NCBI GenBank assembly: GCA_049694275.1
Contig: JBAVQS010000250.1
Coordinates: 1-64,000, forward strand
DNA: 64,000 nucleotides
Direction: 5' to 3'
Source of the DNA: JBAVQS01 sp049694275
GTDB taxonomy: Bacteria; Chloroflexota; Anaerolineae; UBA4142; SHND01
The translations under genes and the position numbers were made by a program. Below are positions 50,293 through 59,374 of this stretch, in pieces (within the stretch, counting starts at the first letter, position 1; each line of letters begins with the position of its first letter). The notes under the pieces are model-generated. The model searched no databases. It was given only the letters and a program-made list of their open reading frames with translations, and was not told the DNA's origin.

Positions 50293-52836
50293 ATGAAGCA
50301 GCGCATTTTCAAATATGTAATGTGGGCGAGCCTGGCCGCCGTCGTCGCCGTCCTGTTGATCTCTGGTGCGACGGCCCGGACCCAGCCGACCGACCCCGAA
50401 GCAGCTTTCCGGGTTCTGCAATCGCGGGCGCCTGGTAAGCTGTCTGCGCACTGGAACACGTCGACCGGCATTCCGGATTTTCTCACCGGCGCCGACGCAG
50501 ACACGCGTATCCCCTATACTCCGACCGCCATCGAGCACGGAAATCCCGTCGCCATCGCCCGCGGATTCCTCGACGAGAACCGCGCCCTGTTCAAGCTGAC
50601 CGGCATCTCGCAGGACCTCACGCTCACCCGCGTCGAGCCCGATACCCAACTCAACTATGCGCATGTCCGGCTCGCACAGGTCTACCACGATATTCCGGTG
50701 TTCGGCAAAGAGCTGGTCGTTCATATCGATGCGCAGGAACGAATCGTCGCGGTCGATGGGCATTTACAACCTGACCTTACAATTGCGACCACCCCCAGCA
50801 TAACTCCGGAACAGGCCGCGGAGGTCGCGATGCAGGACCTGCGCGAGATCCAATTGACAGAGGCCGAGCGCGCGCGGGTCAAAACGCGCCTGCTCGACAA
50901 GACCCGGTTGATGGTTTATGTGGATGATCTGGGCAAGGCCACGCTCACCTGGTATGTCACCATCATGACCGATTTTCCACTGGGCCAGTGGCGCTATTTT
51001 GTGAATGCCCGCCGGCCGGTGGTCGTCCACGCACTGGACAGCGCCGAGCACGTCAAACAACGCAAAACCTATACCGCCGACAATGGGACCGATATTCCTG
51101 GACGGCTGTTGATTGAAGAGGGCGAACAGTCGCGCGATGCCATCGCCCAGGCGGCGCACGACGCCGCGGGCAAGGTGTATGATTTTTACTTTAAAGCCTT
51201 TCAACGCGACGGCATCGACGGTCAGGGCAGCCCGATGGTCTCGACCGTGCATTACGGGAGCGATCCCCAGGACGCCGAGAATGCGGCCTGGGTTGGCGAA
51301 GCGCAGCAGATGATCTATGGCGACGGCGGCAAGATTTTCAAGCCGCTCGCCTATGCGCTGGATGTGGTCGGGCACGAGTTTACGCACGGCATTACCGACG
51401 CGACCTCACAACTCACCTATCAGGGCCAATCGGGCGCGCTGAATGAGTCCTACTCAGATGTCTTTGGCGTCCTCATTGCGGGAACCGATTGGACGATCGC
51501 CCGCACCATCGTCAAATCGCCCCCCTACCCGGTCCCGATGCTTCGCTCCCTCCAGGATCCCTCGCTCGGCGGCCGCTATAACCGGCAGGACGCACTCAAC
51601 AGTGTCGGACAGCCCACGACGGTGAGCGAGTATGCGAACCTACCGAACAGTCGCAAATCGGATAACGGCGGCGTCCATGTCAATAGCGGCATTCCCAACC
51701 ACGCCGCCTATCTGATCGGCCAGGCGATCGGCCGGGACAAGCTGGCGCAGATCTATTACCGCACGCTCACTCAGTATCTCACGCCCGATTCGCAATTCGC
51801 GGATGCGGCCCGCGCGACCGTCCGCGCGGCGCAAGACCTCTATGGCACAAACGAGGTCAATGCCGTCATTCAGGGGTGGTCCCAGGTAGGGGTCAATGTG
51901 AATGGCAGCACCAACGTGCCCACGCCCCCGCCCACCTCGACCACGCCCCAGCGTGGCCCGACGCAGCCCACACCTGCGCCGAATACGACCGCGGGCTGCA
52001 CCAACCTCATCGTCAACGGCGGGTTTGAATCAGACGATGGATGGACTCAAGTCTCGACCGCTCATACCTCCATCATCGACACCGAGCTGCCACACACCGG
52101 CAACCAGAGTGCTTGGCTGGGCGGAACCGACAAGGAACCGGTCCAGTATATTTACGAGGACGTTCTCATCCCTGCCAATGCCACCCGCGTCGAGCTGGAC
52201 TTTTACCGGCTGATTCACGAGCAGACCACCGGCATCCTCGGGGTCTTTGCCGACGACGCCAAATTCGGCGCGTTCATTGCCGACCTCAAGGGGAACGTGC
52301 TCGGCGCGCTCGAGCAGCAGACGTCGAGCGGCGGCGATGATGCATGGCATCCGGTCCAGACGGATCTGAGCCAGTTCGCGGGCAAGAGCGTGCGCGTCAT
52401 GTTCCGCGCAGAAAACCCCAAGGGGAACGAAAGCAGCTTTTTCGTCGACGACGTGCAGCTCCTCGCCTGCACAACCGGCGCCGGGCCGACCGCGCCCCAG
52501 ACCAATTCGCAGAATCTGGTCTATGTCCAGGGAACCATCAAGAGCTCGGCGACCGGCCGCGGGATTGAGGGCGCACAGTTCTTTATTATCAAACCGGGGC
52601 TGACCGCCACTGATGCAGCCGCCGACGATTCAGTCACCCGCGACGAGATCATTACAATGGGAACATCAGACGCCAACGGGCTTTATCAGACCGATCAGGC
52701 GATCCCGCGCGGCCAAAAGTACAGCGTGATCGTCATCGCCAACGGCTATCGCTCGATTGTCGCCGACAACGGGATCAATCTGCCGGCTAACGCTCAAAAC
52801 CCATATCAGGTGGACGCAACCCTGAGTTCACGCTAA
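50293..52836 (+). CDS. M4 (thermolysin-family) metallopeptidase, secreted
   Basis: An 847-residue secreted neutral protease. Parts: signal peptide (about residues 1-30), FTP and PepSY-like pro-domain (to about 250), M4 catalytic domain with HEFTH (361-365) and the third zinc ligand E385 in NESYSD, exactly the thermolysin spacing, then a PT-rich linker, a jelly-roll CBM-like module (NLIVNGGFESDDGWT) and a C-terminal carboxypeptidase-regulatory-like beta domain. It likely degrades extracellular protein. Downstream is the PrsW-like gene, but with a spacer, so no shared operon is proven. Confidence 0.95.
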   Translation: MKQRIFKYVMWASLAAVVAVLLISGATARTQPTDPEAAFRVLQSRAPGKLSAHWNTSTGIPDFLTGADADTRIPYTPTAIEHGNPVAIARGFLDENRALFKLTGISQDLTLTRVEPDTQLNYAHVRLAQVYHDIPVFGKELVVHIDAQERIVAVDGHLQPDLTIATTPSITPEQAAEVAMQDLREIQLTEAERARVKTRLLDKTRLMVYVDDLGKATLTWYVTIMTDFPLGQWRYFVNARRPVVVHALDSAEHVKQRKTYTADNGTDIPGRLLIEEGEQSRDAIAQAAHDAAGKVYDFYFKAFQRDGIDGQGSPMVSTVHYGSDPQDAENAAWVGEAQQMIYGDGGKIFKPLAYALDVVGHEFTHGITDATSQLTYQGQSGALNESYSDVFGVLIAGTDWTIARTIVKSPPYPVPMLRSLQDPSLGGRYNRQDALNSVGQPTTVSEYANLPNSRKSDNGGVHVNSGIPNHAAYLIGQAIGRDKLAQIYYRTLTQYLTPDSQFADAARATVRAAQDLYGTNEVNAVIQGWSQVGVNVNGSTNVPTPPPTSTTPQRGPTQPTPAPNTTAGCTNLIVNGGFESDDGWTQVSTAHTSIIDTELPHTGNQSAWLGGTDKEPVQYIYEDVLIPANATRVELDFYRLIHEQTTGILGVFADDAKFGAFIADLKGNVLGALEQQTSSGGDDAWHPVQTDLSQFAGKSVRVMFRAENPKGNESSFFVDDVQLLACTTGAGPTAPQTNSQNLVYVQGTIKSSATGRGIEGAQFFIIKPGLTATDAAADDSVTRDEIITMGTSDANGLYQTDQAIPRGQKYSVIVIANGYRSIVADNGINLPANAQNPYQVDATLSSR

Positions 52837-52889
52837 TCAATTCTGTTATTCACCTTACGCATGTTATTTCAAACGGAGTGAGAAATCCC

Positions 52890-53825
52890 ATGCCTGAAGC
52901 CGTTTGTTGTGTGTGCCGCGAGCGACTCACCCCGCCCTTCAAAACTATTGATGGCCGCCTGTATTGTGACCGGCACTATGCCACGGTCAACAAGCCCCAT
53001 GGAGGATTCTGGCGCGCGGGGATCGTTCAGATCATTGGAATGGGCGTCCTCAGCGCCGTCATTGCCGTTCTTGCCGGGTACCTGCCTCCGCTCGACCAGG
53101 CCGGCTCGATGATGGCGGGCATCCTTCTCGCCGTCATCCCGACCGCGCTCTGGGTCGTCTATTTCTATCGGCAGGACCAACTCGAGCCCGAGCCCAAAAC
53201 CCGGATCGCTGAAGTCCTCCTCCTCGCCTTGCTTCTAACCGCCGCCATCGGCCTGCCCCTGATCGGGCTCTTCCGCTTGGCGGACTGGGCCAACACGAAC
53301 CAATTCGTCTCTCTTCTCGCCTATATCCTGATCGGAGGGTTTACCTACGAGACGATCAAGTATTTTGCCGTCCGGTTGGTCGTCTATGCAACTCCGGAGT
53401 TTGACGAGCGGATGGATGGCATTGTCTATGGGAGCATTGCCGGACTGGGAGTTGCCTCCCTGCTGGGCTTGCACCACGTGATTGACAACCAGGGGGTGGC
53501 GCTCGCGCCTGGCATTATCTATGCGGTCACTACCGCGCTCGCACAGGCCTCCTTCGGCGGAGTGATGGGCTATTTCATGTCGCAGGCCAAGTTCGAGCAC
53601 CGACCGGTGTGGTGGATTCCCGTTGGCGTTTCCCTCGCCGCCCTGCTCGACGGCGTCTATAGTTGGCTGGTCGGCGAAGTGAGCATGGTCGGGCTGACGG
53701 TCGATCCATGGCGCTCGCTCCTGCTCGGGCTCGCCGTCGCGCTGGTCACGTTTCTCATCCTCATCGCCCTTATGCAGCGCGCGATGAATATCGATATGAA
53801 ACAACCATCCGTTCCCGAATCGTAG
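52890..53825 (+). CDS. PrsW-like intramembrane protease with N-terminal zinc-binding motif
   Basis: A 311-residue membrane protein of the PrsW family (intramembrane proteases that cleave anti-sigma factors). It has about eight hydrophobic segments, with TYETIKYFAVR (the EExxK-like motif reads YETIK), then TPEFDERMDGIVYGSIAGLG and LLGLHHVID. The N-terminus adds CVCRERL...YCDRHY, a CxxC...CxxH arrangement that could bind zinc. ATG 52890 is preferred with GGAG upstream; GTG 52878 is an alternative. The stop TAG lies inside the left end of the element at 53821. Confidence 0.75.
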   Translation: MPEAVCCVCRERLTPPFKTIDGRLYCDRHYATVNKPHGGFWRAGIVQIIGMGVLSAVIAVLAGYLPPLDQAGSMMAGILLAVIPTALWVVYFYRQDQLEPEPKTRIAEVLLLALLLTAAIGLPLIGLFRLADWANTNQFVSLLAYILIGGFTYETIKYFAVRLVVYATPEFDERMDGIVYGSIAGLGVASLLGLHHVIDNQGVALAPGIIYAVTTALAQASFGGVMGYFMSQAKFEHRPVWWIPVGVSLAALLDGVYSWLVGEVSMVGLTVDPWRSLLLGLAVALVTFLILIALMQRAMNIDMKQPSVPES

Positions 53826-53898
53826 GGGCCAAGCAACCGCAGGCGCGGATATTTTTCGATCCGCAGATACCATTGCAATTGCTTTGCCCTTACCTACG
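53821..53898. repeat. MITE-like element with imperfect inverted ends
   Basis: cgtaggggccaagcaa at the left and ttgctttgcccttacctacg at the right form imperfect ends; the inner gcggat...cgatccgcagata matches the core of the 44203-44276 element. It begins on the PrsW-like stop codon and ends 5 nt before the next ATG, so it provides the 3' end of one gene and the leader of the next. Confidence 0.78.
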
Positions 53899-53903
53899 TC
53901 TAA

Positions 53904-54518
53904 ATGACAGAAACCATCATGCAAGAGGTTGTTCACGAATTCCGCCTGTGGCGCAAGGATATCGGGGTTGCGCTGGTCGCCGTCCTGGCGATTGTTCTCG
54001 GCCTCCTCCTGCGCTACCAGGTCGAGAGTCGCGTCACAACGTATCAGGACCCGAACAGCGGTTTTAGCATCACCTACCCCGTCACGTGGGGGAGTGTCAC
54101 ATCGCTTCAGAACGCGCTGCTCAAGGTGGAGGACCCGCTGACCGATTCGACCTACAAAACCAATCTCTCGATCAGTCAGCGCGATCTTGACCCGAGCAGC
54201 CCGCCAACCTTGCAAACGCTCATGGACCGGCGTGTCGCCCAGCAGAGCGCACTGACGAGCTATCATTTCCTCGCCAACCGCGACGCGGTCGTCGACGGCG
54301 CAAAAGGGATGGAACTGGAATATGCCTATACGGTCCAGCCGATCGATCAACCTCGCCGGGCCTCACTGCCGGTCGTCGTTCATGCCCGCGAGTATCTAGT
54401 CGTCACCGCGAGCCAGGCGTTTTACATCACCCTTGCCGCGCCGGAGAGCGATTATGACCGGGCGAGCGCGAAATTTGACGGGATCGTCAAGAGCATCAAG
54501 CTGCAAGGAGCACGATGA
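53904..54518 (+). CDS. Membrane-anchored uncharacterised protein (PsbP/DcrB-like)
   Basis: A 204-residue protein with one N-terminal membrane helix (IGVALVAVLAIVLGLLLRY) and an extracytoplasmic beta domain (YQDPNSGFSITYPVTWGSV), a start common to PsbP/DcrB-like domains. Exact family uncertain. It has no Shine-Dalgarno and directly follows the MITE-like element. It overlaps the next gene by ATGA at 54515-54518, so both are co-translated. Confidence 0.65.
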   Translation: MTETIMQEVVHEFRLWRKDIGVALVAVLAIVLGLLLRYQVESRVTTYQDPNSGFSITYPVTWGSVTSLQNALLKVEDPLTDSTYKTNLSISQRDLDPSSPPTLQTLMDRRVAQQSALTSYHFLANRDAVVDGAKGMELEYAYTVQPIDQPRRASLPVVVHAREYLVVTASQAFYITLAAPESDYDRASAKFDGIVKSIKLQGAR

Positions 54519-54991
54519 GCGAGGACCAGCACAAAAACCCCGACAAGGAAGAAAATTTCAAAATAGAGCAGGGACCACACGACTCGTCGCTCCAGCCCGG
54601 TGACACGGAACCGGACGAGCGCCTCGATCTACCTAAGGGCGCATTCGTCGCTATGCGCAAGAGCGGCGGACTCAAGTTCAGCACGCGGACACTTGTCGTC
54701 TATACCGACGGACACGCGTTGTATACGGCTGGACCGGGGAGCACAAGCGTATCTCAATCGGCCGCGGTCGAATTGAGTGAGATGCAGTTGGCGCGTCTGC
54801 GGCGAACCCTGGCCGCAATCGATTTTGCGAAATTACCGCCCCGCGCCGGCCGCGCCAGCCCGGATGGATTCGTGTATGAAATTACGGCGCATGTGCTCAA
54901 GTCGTACTATTGCGAAGCGTGGGATGGGAGCATCCCGCAAGCACTCAAACCACTGATTGAACAATTGCGCCGGTTAATGCCGGCCGATTAG
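54515..54991 (+). CDS. Uncharacterised 158-residue protein
   Basis: Soluble, with an acidic polar start (about 35 residues), then a beta domain (LKFSTRTLVVYTDGHALYTAG) and a helical end (ALKPLIEQLRRLMPA). No family recognised. ATG overlaps the stop of the membrane-anchored gene, so the two probably act together. No signal peptide or metal motif. Confidence 0.6.
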   Translation: MSEDQHKNPDKEENFKIEQGPHDSSLQPGDTEPDERLDLPKGAFVAMRKSGGLKFSTRTLVVYTDGHALYTAGPGSTSVSQSAAVELSEMQLARLRRTLAAIDFAKLPPRAGRASPDGFVYEITAHVLKSYYCEAWDGSIPQALKPLIEQLRRLMPAD

Positions 54992-55043
54992 AGCAGAGGC
55001 AACATCAAGCAACCGATTGACTCATTCAAGGAGACCATCAGAA

Positions 55044-55700
55044 ATGCCAAACCATTCACGCGATGCAGAGGGACATCAAGCCAACCCGGGCCAATCGGGT
55101 TCGGGGGGCGACGTTCTCGGTCATATCAATTCGGATGCCACCCCGTCAAATCCGCCGAGCACCGGCCCACAAGGACAGTCTGGCGGAGATAATCCGCTGG
55201 GTGATATTCTGGGGCAGATGATGGGGGGCGGGTCCGCGCCGCAGACCCAGTCGGGCGGTGACCCACTCGGCGGACTGCTCGGCGCGCTGCTCGGCGGAGG
55301 CTCGGGCGGGCAGGGAACGTCGCCGCTCGGCGGGCTTTTGGGCGGGCTTTTCGGTGGGCAGCAAGGCTCAACCGGCATGCCCGGCAACATGGGCATGGCC
55401 AATTCGCCGTTTGCTCCGCTGTTAACGCCGCTGGCAGACAGCCTCGCGGCCAAGTTTAACCTCCCGCCTAATGTCGCCGAAGGCATCGTCCTGTTCGCCG
55501 TGACCAAGCTGACCGAATCGGGCGCCGCCGGCGAGTTGACGAATCGCGTGACCTCAGGTCAGGGGGTCAATCGCCAGCATTTGATGAAATCCGGATTGGC
55601 CGGCGAACTCGCCCAGCAACATGGAATCGACGAGCACACCGCGGCCGCAGCCCTCGAGCACGTATTCGGCGGCCTGGGCGACCAGTTACATTCGCAATAA
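55044..55700 (+). CDS. Gly/Gln-rich protein with helical C-terminus
   Basis: A 218-residue protein. The first 125 residues are low complexity (GGDNPLGDILGQMMGGGSAPQ and similar Gly-Gly-Leu runs). The C-terminal 90 are alpha-helical (FAPLLTPLADSLAAKFNLPPNVAEGI; QHGIDEHTAAAALEHVFGGLG), resembling a DUF937-type helical bundle, though that is not certain. AAGGAGA precedes the ATG 55044 at 11 nt. Function unknown. Confidence 0.6.
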   Translation: MPNHSRDAEGHQANPGQSGSGGDVLGHINSDATPSNPPSTGPQGQSGGDNPLGDILGQMMGGGSAPQTQSGGDPLGGLLGALLGGGSGGQGTSPLGGLLGGLFGGQQGSTGMPGNMGMANSPFAPLLTPLADSLAAKFNLPPNVAEGIVLFAVTKLTESGAAGELTNRVTSGQGVNRQHLMKSGLAGELAQQHGIDEHTAAAALEHVFGGLGDQLHSQ

Positions 55701-55716
55701 TCCTGCGATTCGCAGG

Positions 55717-55744
55717 TTGACAGGATAGCCTGCAGGTAGATAAT
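55717..55744 (+). promoter_or_regulatory. Promoter of dinB
   Basis: TTGACA (55717-55722), 16-nt spacer, GATAAT (55739-55744). The ATG follows 8 nt later with no Shine-Dalgarno, so the mRNA should be leaderless. A small cctgcg/cgcagg hairpin (55702-55716) precedes it. Confidence 0.55.
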
Positions 55745-55752
55745 GGCGTGAT

Positions 55753-56802
55753 ATGCGCCAGATTATTCACCTCGACCTGGATGCGTTCTATGCCTCGGTC
55801 GAGGCGCTGCTCAATCCTGACCTTCGGGGCAAGCCCCTGGTGGTCGCGATGGGCAACCCCCAAGGGCGCGGCGTCGTCGCGACCGCGGCATATGAGGCGC
55901 GCCGGTTCGGCGTCCATAGCGCCATGCCGCTGCGCGAGGCGCTCCGTCTCTGTCCCCAGATTATTGTCGTACCCGTCCGCCACGCGCTCTATGCCGAGTA
56001 CTCCCAACGCGTGATGCAGGTCCTCCGCGATTCCTCACCGCTTGTCGAGCAGGTCTCGATCGACGAGGCGTATGTCGAAATCGAGCCGGAGCGGGATGCC
56101 GCCGCGCTGGCGCGCGCGATGCAAGCCCGTATTCAGAACGAGCTCGGCCTGTCCTGCACACTCGCCGTCGCCACGAGCAAGCTGGTATCCAAGGTGGCTT
56201 GCAACACGGTCAAGCCGCATGGGTTCATTGTGGTCCCCGAAGGAACGGAACAGGCCTTTCTTGCCCCGCTGCCAATTGGCAGGCTGCCGTACGCCGGTCC
56301 GGCAACGCGCGCCCGGCTGGCGCGCTGGAACATCAAAACGATTGGTGATTTGACACGCGTGCCGGTCGCGGAGCTGCGCGCCGAGTTCGGCAAGCACGGC
56401 ATCTATTTGTCCGAGGCCGCACACGGGCGCGACGATTCGCCGGTGGTGGCGGATTCGAAACCGAAATCGGTCTCGCAGGAGAACACATTCGAACGGGACA
56501 CGCGAGATGTGCGATTCCTCGAAAAAGAGCTGGCGGCGATGAGCGAGCGGGTGGCGCACGAATTAGAGCACGAGGGGTACCTGGCGCGCACGATTGTCAT
56601 CAAGCTGCGCTACGCCGATTTCTCGACAATCACCCGGCAGACCACGCTGCGAGCGCCGACCGCCAGCGCGGACAAAATCCTCGAGTGCGCGGTCAAGCTG
56701 TTACGCGACAACTGGGACAAGCGCCCGGTCCGGTTGATAGGGGTGGGAACGCACGGGCTGGTCGAGGCGGAGGGAAGCTGGCAGCTAGAGTTGGGGGTCT
56801 AA
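55753..56802 (+). CDS. dinB: DNA polymerase IV (Y family)
   Basis: A 349-residue translesion polymerase. Palm motifs are intact: HLDLDAFYASVE (metal Asp), SIDEAYVEI (SxDE), YEARRFGVHSAMPL, and the thumb/HhH region (LPYAGPATRARLARWNIKTIGDL). The little-finger domain ends the protein. No C-terminal beta-clamp motif is obvious. It has its own promoter, probably leaderless. No LexA-type operator was recognised upstream. Confidence 0.96.
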   Translation: MRQIIHLDLDAFYASVEALLNPDLRGKPLVVAMGNPQGRGVVATAAYEARRFGVHSAMPLREALRLCPQIIVVPVRHALYAEYSQRVMQVLRDSSPLVEQVSIDEAYVEIEPERDAAALARAMQARIQNELGLSCTLAVATSKLVSKVACNTVKPHGFIVVPEGTEQAFLAPLPIGRLPYAGPATRARLARWNIKTIGDLTRVPVAELRAEFGKHGIYLSEAAHGRDDSPVVADSKPKSVSQENTFERDTRDVRFLEKELAAMSERVAHELEHEGYLARTIVIKLRYADFSTITRQTTLRAPTASADKILECAVKLLRDNWDKRPVRLIGVGTHGLVEAEGSWQLELGV

Positions 56803-56855
56803 ACGCATTTTATGGCGATTGACACAGCACCGAACGCAAATCCATGACGCCCGTT

Positions 56856-57941
56856 TCAGCGAACTTTATCGGTGAAACTTGGCGCCATCGCCCATTGGGA
56901 GATCAACTGTTTCTTGCGCAGCACAGTCAATAGCGGGCGCTCGACGAGAATATAGACGAGGCTTCCCCCGCCGACTGCAAACAGCGCAATCAAGAAGGTT
57001 GTAGCGAAAGGTCCTAAAATCAAGGCCAGCGATATTTTCGAAAAGGCAAGCGATAAAAAGTTCACGAACGCAAAAGCCCCCAAGTAGATGGAATAGGATG
57101 CATCTCCCAGAAACACCAAGAGCCGTGGCAACTTGATTTCATACTGACTCGCCAACCACGCGCTTCCAGTGACCAATAGAAACGCCGGTAAACCAAACGA
57201 CGCCATCAGCACCATTGCCGAGTAGTTTTCAGTCGGGTTAAGCACCAACCCCGCCGCGAAAAAGAGCCCGGCCCCGGCCAGAGCCAAAACACGCGCGTAT
57301 CGGAGAGTATAATTCTTGATAATGAAACCGCTTGCACATCCTAGCAAGAATTCCAGATTGCGCGGATTGAGCAAGAACCCAATCAAATAGTTAACCCCTT
57401 CAAACAAACCCGCCGATTGGAATGCAAAGAGGCCAATAATGGCAATAGCCCACACGATCACAAACCGCAGCATCCAGCGTCTCCCCAGCAAGATCATGAT
57501 TCCAAAGAACACATAAAAAAGAACCTCATGTGTGAGTGTCCAGGCTGCTCCGATGAGAGGTAGGTTGGGCTGAGGCAAGAGCAAAAACGAAGAAAGAATG
57601 ACGCCCCATTCTTTTTCGTATGGTTTGGCGTACCCGGCCACCAAGAATATCGCGGCCAATTTCACTGCGGTCACACCCCAATAAAAAGGAAAAATCCGCT
57701 TGACACGTCGGTCGAGATAAGTCGCCAATGTATCCGGCTGGCCCAAATCACGCCCATGCACGTAAAAGATGATAAACCCGCTTAGCACAAAAAAGAAATC
57801 GACGCCGGTAAAACCAAAAGAGAAGACGTTACCCATGAAAACATAGTTGAATTTTTCCTGGCTATAGACGGTGACATGGTAAAGGACCACAAGAATCGCC
57901 GCGATCCCACGATAAACCTGGAGGATATCGAGTTTCTTCAT
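56856..57941 (-). CDS. Acyltransferase 3 family membrane protein
   Basis: A 361-residue acyltransferase-3 protein with about ten membrane helices. It begins LDILQVYRGIAAILVVLYHV (R and H of the conserved RxxAxxxVxxxH) and has FTGVDFFFVLSGFIIF. Such proteins O-acylate surface polysaccharides. It is the last gene of the leftward cluster, and its ATG overlaps the stop of the glycosyltransferase before it (ATGA). Confidence 0.9.
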   Translation of the reverse strand: MKKLDILQVYRGIAAILVVLYHVTVYSQEKFNYVFMGNVFSFGFTGVDFFFVLSGFIIFYVHGRDLGQPDTLATYLDRRVKRIFPFYWGVTAVKLAAIFLVAGYAKPYEKEWGVILSSFLLLPQPNLPLIGAAWTLTHEVLFYVFFGIMILLGRRWMLRFVIVWAIAIIGLFAFQSAGLFEGVNYLIGFLLNPRNLEFLLGCASGFIIKNYTLRYARVLALAGAGLFFAAGLVLNPTENYSAMVLMASFGLPAFLLVTGSAWLASQYEIKLPRLLVFLGDASYSIYLGAFAFVNFLSLAFSKISLALILGPFATTFLIALFAVGGGSLVYILVERPLLTVLRKKQLISQWAMAPSFTDKVR

Positions 57942-59374
57942 TTTTCCGCCACAGCGCCGATATGCTGATGAATAAATTTCAACCGTAACCGGGTTGCCAC
58001 GTCCACGACTGCTAACCCTGCCATAGTCATCAGCACCGCATCGGTTGGCAATCGATAGCGCGGGGCCGACCATGTCGTCAGGCAGAGGATCGTATCAAAC
58101 GCGGCGTAGAGATAGAGGGGAAGGCACAGCCGCCAGTTCTTGCGGGAAAGCCAGAGACCATACAGGAAAAAGGGCAGGTACAGCGTGAACGACAACAATC
58201 GAGCAAGGTTGCTGATGGTTGACGATTCATCTGAAGCGCCGACCCAGAAATAGTCCTTGGTGCGATTAATCGACAAGAGCACGAACCGCGTTGGATCGGC
58301 CAGGATAAAACCCATCCCCTGCTGATACAGGGCCCGGTCGATTGCCGGCTCGCCCAACCCCTTCAGGTTATCCGGGATTGGCGGCGAATAGACGCTATCG
58401 AAATTCGTCCCCTGATGGGGATGGTTCGACGCATAGAGCCAATATCCGCCGTTCGAATTCAACAGCAAAAAGTCATGATAGACCATATAGTTGCGGAAGG
58501 TCCAGGGCAACAACAACGCGGCGATTACAACGCACGCGATCCCTATCCCCTTGATCACCGGCAGCCGGTCGCGCCACCAATCAGGCAATCTTCTCGCGAC
58601 CGCAGAGAATCCCCCCGGAAGGCCTGGCGCCCTGCCACCTGCGACCTGGGACGTGAGCCCCGCGGCCTGTGACCGGCCTGCCACCAGCAGCCACAGAAAC
58701 AGCATCGGCGCAAACAACAGCAATGTCTGGCGGAACAGCGCGCCAAGCCCTAATACAAGGCCCAGCAAAAGATAATTCCGAATTCCGACCGATGGAAGTC
58801 CCCCTTGGGAGGAATTCCGACCGACGGGAGTCCCCCTGGGACGAATCCCCAGCGCGATATCAATCGCCGCAAGCACACAAATAATATAGAACGTCTGCGT
58901 CATGAGCGCGGCGTTGAAAAAGATGAAATAGGCATAGAGTGCGGTGAGCGCCGCCGCCGCGACCCCGACCCATTCGCCAAATAGGCGCCAGCCGAGCCGG
59001 TAGGCGAGCCAGATTTGCAATCCCGACAAAATGGCCTGGATGATCCGGGCAACCACCGGATAGTGCCCTGTCACGGCGTACACTCCTGTCAGGTAGAGCG
59101 TATAGAGAAATGACCAGTGGGCCGTCTGTTCATCCGGCTGGGTAAAGGGATACCACACGGTCGGGAAACTAAAACCGTGTCCGCTCAGCAAGCGCTGCGC
59201 CAGCAGATCATAGGAAACCTGGTCCCATGCGCCCGAAATGGGATCAACCCGGTTTCCGAGAGCCAGGGCCGTAATGATCCGCGCCAATACTCCGAACACG
59301 ATCGCGATCAGGAGAAGACGCCCGGGGCTGGGCCAAGTAAACCTGCGAGAGCTATTTTGCCGTTCCATCACCAT
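57938..59374 (-). CDS. Glycosyltransferase family 39-like (ArnT/PMT type)
   Basis: A 478-residue membrane glycosyltransferase with about 10-12 hydrophobic segments, the acidic loop after the first helix (NRVDPISGAWDQVSYDLLAQRL), a GT-C layout using lipid-linked sugars, and a C-terminal outer loop. ATG 59374 is chosen with GGGGAA before it; ATG 59368 is near. The gene overlaps the GT2 gene stop by 23 nt, so co-translation is likely. Confidence 0.84.
   Translation of the reverse strand: MVMERQNSSRRFTWPSPGRLLLIAIVFGVLARIITALALGNRVDPISGAWDQVSYDLLAQRLLSGHGFSFPTVWYPFTQPDEQTAHWSFLYTLYLTGVYAVTGHYPVVARIIQAILSGLQIWLAYRLGWRLFGEWVGVAAAALTALYAYFIFFNAALMTQTFYIICVLAAIDIALGIRPRGTPVGRNSSQGGLPSVGIRNYLLLGLVLGLGALFRQTLLLFAPMLFLWLLVAGRSQAAGLTSQVAGGRAPGLPGGFSAVARRLPDWWRDRLPVIKGIGIACVVIAALLLPWTFRNYMVYHDFLLLNSNGGYWLYASNHPHQGTNFDSVYSPPIPDNLKGLGEPAIDRALYQQGMGFILADPTRFVLLSINRTKDYFWVGASDESSTISNLARLLSFTLYLPFFLYGLWLSRKNWRLCLPLYLYAAFDTILCLTTWSAPRYRLPTDAVLMTMAGLAVVDVATRLRLKFIHQHIGAVAEK

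Noticed and set aside
48730..50763. A 677-residue globin-Rieske protein starting at 50763
   Set aside because: That frame overlaps the M4 peptidase start on the other strand; ATG 50094 has a Shine-Dalgarno and a near-consensus promoter upstream.
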